NCBI GenBank assembly: GCA_023412475.1
Contig: JAEYNR010000046.1
Coordinates: 1 to 47,188, forward strand
Source: Fibrobacterota bacterium
GTDB lineage: Bacteria; Fibrobacterota; Chitinivibrionia; Chitinivibrionales; Chitinispirillaceae
Length of the DNA: 47,188 nucleotides
Direction: 5' to 3'
Below are positions 43,946 through 47,188 of this stretch, piece after piece. Each line of letters starts with the position of its first letter. Position 1 is the stretch's first letter. The position numbers were made by a program, and so were the translations under genes. Under the pieces are notes generated by a model that saw only the letters and a list, made by a program, of their open reading frames with translations, was not told where the DNA came from and searched no databases.

Positions 43946-45991
43946 TTAAAAAGTAACTTTGAACCCTCCATAAAGAGTTCTTCCTTCATTACAAGGTATT
44001 CTGCTGCTTAGATCCGAAAGGCCCCATGCAGGCAACCAGACTTCTTCATCAAGAAGATTGTCAGCAACAAAAGTTATTGATAGTTCCTTTATTACTTTTG
44101 ATTTTATCAGATGATTGAAATTATATGAGCAGTTCAGATTCAACATGTTGAAATTGTTGGTTGTTTTATTAAGTTTTGAAGTGAATCTTTTGTCAAGTGC
44201 TTGCCAGTATGAATTGAATGCACTTATAATCAGACCATAGCCTTGGTAACTGAGCCCACCCTTTGCACTGAAAGTCGGAAGAGGTGCAGCGTTCCCTCCG
44301 CTATTTTGGTTATCTCTAGATTCCTGATACAGTAATGATCCCTCAATCAACCATTCTCTTGTAATATAGTATTTCCCTTCGCATTCTAAGCCAAAAATTG
44401 TAACTTTACCAATATTATCCCATGTTGCTATAGGATAGCGACCAGTTCGATCCTGTATAATAAGATTATCCATTTTGCTATAAAAACCATTTAAACCGAA
44501 TTGAACAGAACTGTCCTGATAGTTTACTCCAACATCAAAAGTGTTGACTTTTTCCGGTTTAAGGTCCATCGCCTGTATTGGTTCTTCTGGTAAACGGTCC
44601 ACCATCTGACCACGCATAGTTTGATGGTCAAGGTATAACTCATTAAGACTTGGTGCACGGTATGCAGAGCTATAGAGTGTTTTTATGTTGACATTGTCGA
44701 AAGGATAGAATATCAAGCCCGCTCTGGGGTTAAGGTCCACATCAAAATCTTTTACCTTATTTAACTGGATACCTCCGATAGCTTTACACCAATCCCAGCG
44801 GTAATCCAGTTGAAGATAACCGGAAAAGTTGATTTGTTCATGTCCTTCGTTAGAGTTCACATTATTTAGAAGATCACTTTCTGTTCCGGTCATATACCCG
44901 AAGACTCCGCCAAGTAAGATATTAAAATTTTCAACCGGAGTGAAGTGGTTAGTCTCTTCAACAATGATTTCGTAGGCATCTCTGGCACTAAATGGAAACA
45001 TCTGCATTTTAAGCTTGGATCTTGTACCTGTGGCATTGATACTGAAAGAGTAGAAGTCATTAAACTCATGTTCAAATCCCAGGTCTGCAAAATATTTTTC
45101 CCAGGTTGCTCTTCCTGTTGCATCCCCATAAGGCATAACTTCCGGAGCCACATATTTACATATCTGGAAATCTGGAACAAAATATTGAGTGCTCCACTGG
45201 TTTATTGACCCCATCAGCCGCAACCCTTTAAAACTGAGCTCCCCGTACAAACCTGGCCCATAATCAGGGATTGTCACATCAATATTATCTATCCCACCCA
45301 ATCCTGGAGCCTGCCAGTTAGTGTTCCAACCACCTCTATCTGCATACCTTCCGGAAAAAACCATCCCGAAATCGGCAAATTTATAATTCACATTCGCAAA
45401 AACATGATTGTGAAGATCACTTCCCAGTGCACCGGAGACTGTTACACTATTATATTCGGGGCTTTTTGTTACCACGTTAATAACCGCAGAGAAAGCCTGG
45501 GAGCCGTAAAGCACAGATCCCGGACCACGGATAACTTCAATTCTTTCTATCACGGTGACTGGAAAAGATTCATAAATTTCACTTTTAATACCACCTTCAA
45601 GTACTTCCCTCACAGGCCGTCCGTTAATCAGAAGCAGGATGTGGCTTGATGAAGGCATCACCTGATCCCCTCGGGAAGCGATAACTGAACGGTCAGTCAT
45701 ATATACTGTGGTACCTAAAAAGCTTGGCACTCTCTTCAAGACATCACCAAGAGTTGTACCCCCGAACCGTTTAAGCTGATCCTGGGTAATAACCGAGATT
45801 ACTCCGGGCGCATCTGAAATGCTCTCTTCACTTTTTGAAGCAATCTTCACCTTGATATTAACAAGATCTTCAAGGCTCATGTCGGTTCCTCCCAAAGACA
45901 TCTCCTGTTCATTTGCGGAAGAAACAGACAACAATAAAAAAACTGAAATAGCAGAAGAGATCCGGCACTTCTTTTTTTGTATATGGTTCAT
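43946..45991 (-). CDS. TonB-dependent outer-membrane receptor
   Basis: A 681-residue receptor energised by TonB. The signal peptide ends near VSSANE (~26). A short segment MSLEDLVNIKVKIASKSEES is of the type found in TonB-box regions of this receptor class. The plug (about 50-165) has APGVISVITQDQLKRFGGTT, RGDQVMPSSSHILLLINGRP and IEVIRGPGSVLYGSQAFSAV (an RGPGS.LYG.....VINV motif). The barrel fills the rest and ends LYGGFKVTF with terminal Phe. The ATG at 45991 is preferred over GTG at 45997, since GGAG then lies 5 nt upstream. It is first gene of the operon with two binding proteins. The ligand is unknown. No cobalamin riboswitch or clear Fur box was recognised upstream, so iron or B12 should not be assumed. 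Confidence 0.92.
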   Translation of the reverse strand: MNHIQKKKCRISSAISVFLLLSVSSANEQEMSLGGTDMSLEDLVNIKVKIASKSEESISDAPGVISVITQDQLKRFGGTTLGDVLKRVPSFLGTTVYMTDRSVIASRGDQVMPSSSHILLLINGRPVREVLEGGIKSEIYESFPVTVIERIEVIRGPGSVLYGSQAFSAVINVVTKSPEYNSVTVSGALGSDLHNHVFANVNYKFADFGMVFSGRYADRGGWNTNWQAPGLGGIDNIDVTIPDYGPGLYGELSFKGLRLMGSINQWSTQYFVPDFQICKYVAPEVMPYGDATGRATWEKYFADLGFEHEFNDFYSFSINATGTRSKLKMQMFPFSARDAYEIIVEETNHFTPVENFNILLGGVFGYMTGTESDLLNNVNSNEGHEQINFSGYLQLDYRWDWCKAIGGIQLNKVKDFDVDLNPRAGLIFYPFDNVNIKTLYSSAYRAPSLNELYLDHQTMRGQMVDRLPEEPIQAMDLKPEKVNTFDVGVNYQDSSVQFGLNGFYSKMDNLIIQDRTGRYPIATWDNIGKVTIFGLECEGKYYITREWLIEGSLLYQESRDNQNSGGNAAPLPTFSAKGGLSYQGYGLIISAFNSYWQALDKRFTSKLNKTTNNFNMLNLNCSYNFNHLIKSKVIKELSITFVADNLLDEEVWLPAWGLSDLSSRIPCNEGRTLYGGFKVTF

Positions 45992-46657
45992 AACCACTCC
46001 AAACGTTTGAAAACCAGGTGATCGATGATAAGTCGATTGTTTGTAATTCAGTATGAAAAGTTTCAGAACAAAATAATTACGATAATATCATTAATAGAGA
46101 ATAAGCATCAATGGAAAGAAAATGATTCTATTATCAGATCAATTTAAATTAAGTATTATACGAGCAAAAATCAAGATAAAATCTACATTGTTGCGTATTG
46201 CATGCCTGCTTGATAATATTCGGATAAGCTGAATTTATTTTATCAAGTAATAAAATTACTCATATTTACCTCCCTAGATGGCTCTTCTGTTGTTGATTTC
46301 TTTTTCCAGTTGCGATTGTTGGCTTAATTTTAGTCACCACTTTTGAGAAACCCGATATGATGATCTATTAACATTTATTGATACATTTGTTTTAATAATA
46401 TATTCAGATGAAGTTGTGGTCAAGCTCTTTTGCCTGATTTTACAGTTTTTTTAGTAAATACTAAGCTATCTAATGGCATGAATATAAGGTAATAATAATA
46501 ACTAAGAATAAACACGAAATTCGCAATAAGAACAATAATGCAAACAAGGGCTAACTGACAAACTTTAGCCATCTTGAAGCATTCTTCTTCAACACATTGA
46601 TTTATATGTAGGTTAGGCTTTATTGTGCAAACCTCTATGGCATCATCCTTATTTTAC
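45992..46657. other. ~665-bp spacer upstream of the TonB receptor
   Basis: It must contain the TonB-operon promoter, but no convincing box was found. ACGATAATATCATTAAT (46079-46095) faintly resembles a Fur site without good symmetry. A short dispersed-repeat fragment lies at 46505-46600. No gene is supported. Confidence 0.35.
46505..46600 (-). repeat. Dispersed intergenic repeat, truncated copy F
   Basis: On the plus strand: CACGAAATTCGCAATAAGAA, AACAAGGGCTAACTGACAAA and CTTTAGCCATCTTGAAGC. It matches the corresponding part of copy C (CACGAAATCCGAAATATGAA, then AACAAGAACTAACTGTT) and the start of copy D. Only this end of the repeat is present. Confidence 0.5.
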
Positions 46658-47051
46658 CTAAATCAATAGTATTAATTTCTTCAAGCTTATGTATCCTAAA
46701 GCAGCTACCTTCCCTTTGTATCCTCCTCCTCTTTCTCCCATACTGAGTTTGTCCAGTGTTAATTTACCACTATCAACCTCTGGTAAATAGCGCCTAATCA
46801 ACTCCAATCTATGTGTTATCGGGTAAAATAAATCTTCGAAGATTAAAAAAAATACCTTTAAATTTTGACATCGCGGCAATCTTTGTTGACCTACCTCTAA
46901 ACTCAAGAGCATTGAAGAAATGTAGTTTTTGCAATACATCTATGAAATCATCGTCTACAGAAATGACATTTATCATTGTATCTATAAATAACATTTTAAT
47001 TCAATAATAATGGAATCCACAATGTTTTTTTAATTCTTTTTCTGAAGTCAT
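46658..47051 (-). pseudogene. Decayed small gene of unknown family, broken by a stop and a T8-tract frameshift
   Basis: On the minus strand an ATG at 47051 opens MTSEKELKKHCGFHYY, then TGA, then IKMLFIDTMINVISVDDDF in the same frame, continuing to about 46853. There a run of eight T shifts the frame. Past it a second frame reads IFEDLFYPITHRLELI, VDSGKLTLDKLSMGERGGGY and GKVAALGYIS before a stop. Joined, they would make a single protein of ~130 residues with a charged, conserved-looking C-terminal segment. I do not recognise the family. A T8 run could also be a sequencing error or a phase-variable tract, but the extra in-frame stop favours a real pseudogene. A TATAAT motif at 47058-47063 (minus strand) is just upstream of the ATG. 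Confidence 0.45.
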
Positions 47052-47089
47052 GATAATAATTATACCTAAATTGGACGATATATTGACAT

Positions 47090-47112
47090 AAAAAAACACC
47101 CTTTGAGGCGTT
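47090..47112 (-). terminator. Possible minus-strand terminator
   Basis: On the minus strand, AACGCC-TCAAAG-GGTGTT forms a 6-bp stem with one G:U pair, followed directly by a T-run. It would end a transcript entering from beyond the right edge. On the plus strand the same stem has an A:C mismatch and no T-run. Confidence 0.45.
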
Positions 47113-47182
47113 TAATACAGTAAATTATAGGTGACATAACTTATAATAGCTGGAATTAAATCAACACTCAAAAGGTGATAAG

Positions 47183-47188
47183 ATGAAG
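47183..47188 (+). CDS. Start of a gene cut by the right edge
   Basis: The window ends with ATG AAG preceded at the right distance by AAAGGTG (47171-47177, 5-nt gap), and TATAAT at 47142-47147 lies a plausible distance upstream as a -10 box, although no matching -35 was found. Only two codons are visible, so the product is unknown. Confidence 0.4.

Noticed and set aside
46079..46095. Fur box upstream of the TonB receptor
   Set aside because: The match to GATAATGATAATCATTATC is partial and not symmetric. A+T-rich spacers give such matches by chance.

Overview
This window looks like part of a chromosome from a Gram-negative bacterium of the Fibrobacterota/Bacteroidota (FCB) side of the tree, perhaps a Chitinivibrionia-type Fibrobacterota. 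That is an inference. It rests on many signal-peptide proteins ending in a short beta-sandwich domain of the type IX secretion (T9SS) sorting kind, PorV/FadL-like outer-membrane barrels, a TonB-dependent receptor, large hybrid sensory proteins, and A+T-rich spacers carrying dispersed repeats. No ribosomal or single-copy marker gene that would settle the lineage is present.

Layout. 1-1571: the 3' part of an IS3-type transposase, then the 3' half of a GGDEF gene that the element has interrupted. 2.2-10.3 kb: a secretome block with three secreted alpha/beta-hydrolase esterases, a gingipain-like (C25-like) peptidase on the minus strand, and an NHL beta-propeller protein; four of the five end in a sorting-like domain, and the first esterase carries one internally. 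10.3-11.1 kb: a degenerate tandem repeat of about 64 nt. 11.3-15.4 kb (minus): a PorV-like barrel, an HD-GYP response regulator and a PpiC foldase lipoprotein. A tRNA-Val(CAC) follows, then a membrane-anchored AraC-type regulator facing a hybrid histidine kinase. 19.3-22.4 kb: a 290-bp MITE-like element, a ComEC-like metallo-beta-lactamase-fold protein and an overlapping outer-membrane protein. 22.6-24.9 kb: a patatin-POTRA-barrel protein.

25.0-35.6 kb is mostly housekeeping, all on the plus strand: a histidine kinase lacking its ATPase domain, a TPR lipoprotein, proB, proA (separated from proB by a second MITE-like element), hisI, alr, an RseC-type protein, a TPR membrane protein, queH and a PIF1-type helicase. 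36.0-38.7 kb holds an FadL/PorV-like gene followed by a decayed tandem copy. 39.3-46.0 kb is the most unusual part. A transmembrane receptor fuses a PF04392-type periplasmic binding domain to SH3-like, receiver-like and DUF4388 domains. It faces a minus-strand operon of a TonB-dependent receptor, a second PF04392-type binding protein and a small type-2 binding protein, with no ABC permease or ATPase. The right end has repeat debris, a decayed small gene and the start codon of a gene that leaves the window.

Working together: the esterases, peptidase and propeller protein look like exported polymer-degrading or surface enzymes. The barrels, the foldase, the c-di-GMP phosphodiesterase and the kinases would serve envelope biogenesis and sensing. 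The 39-46 kb block looks like a sensing and uptake module for an unknown ligand. All functions were assigned by reading motifs and have not been checked by database search.
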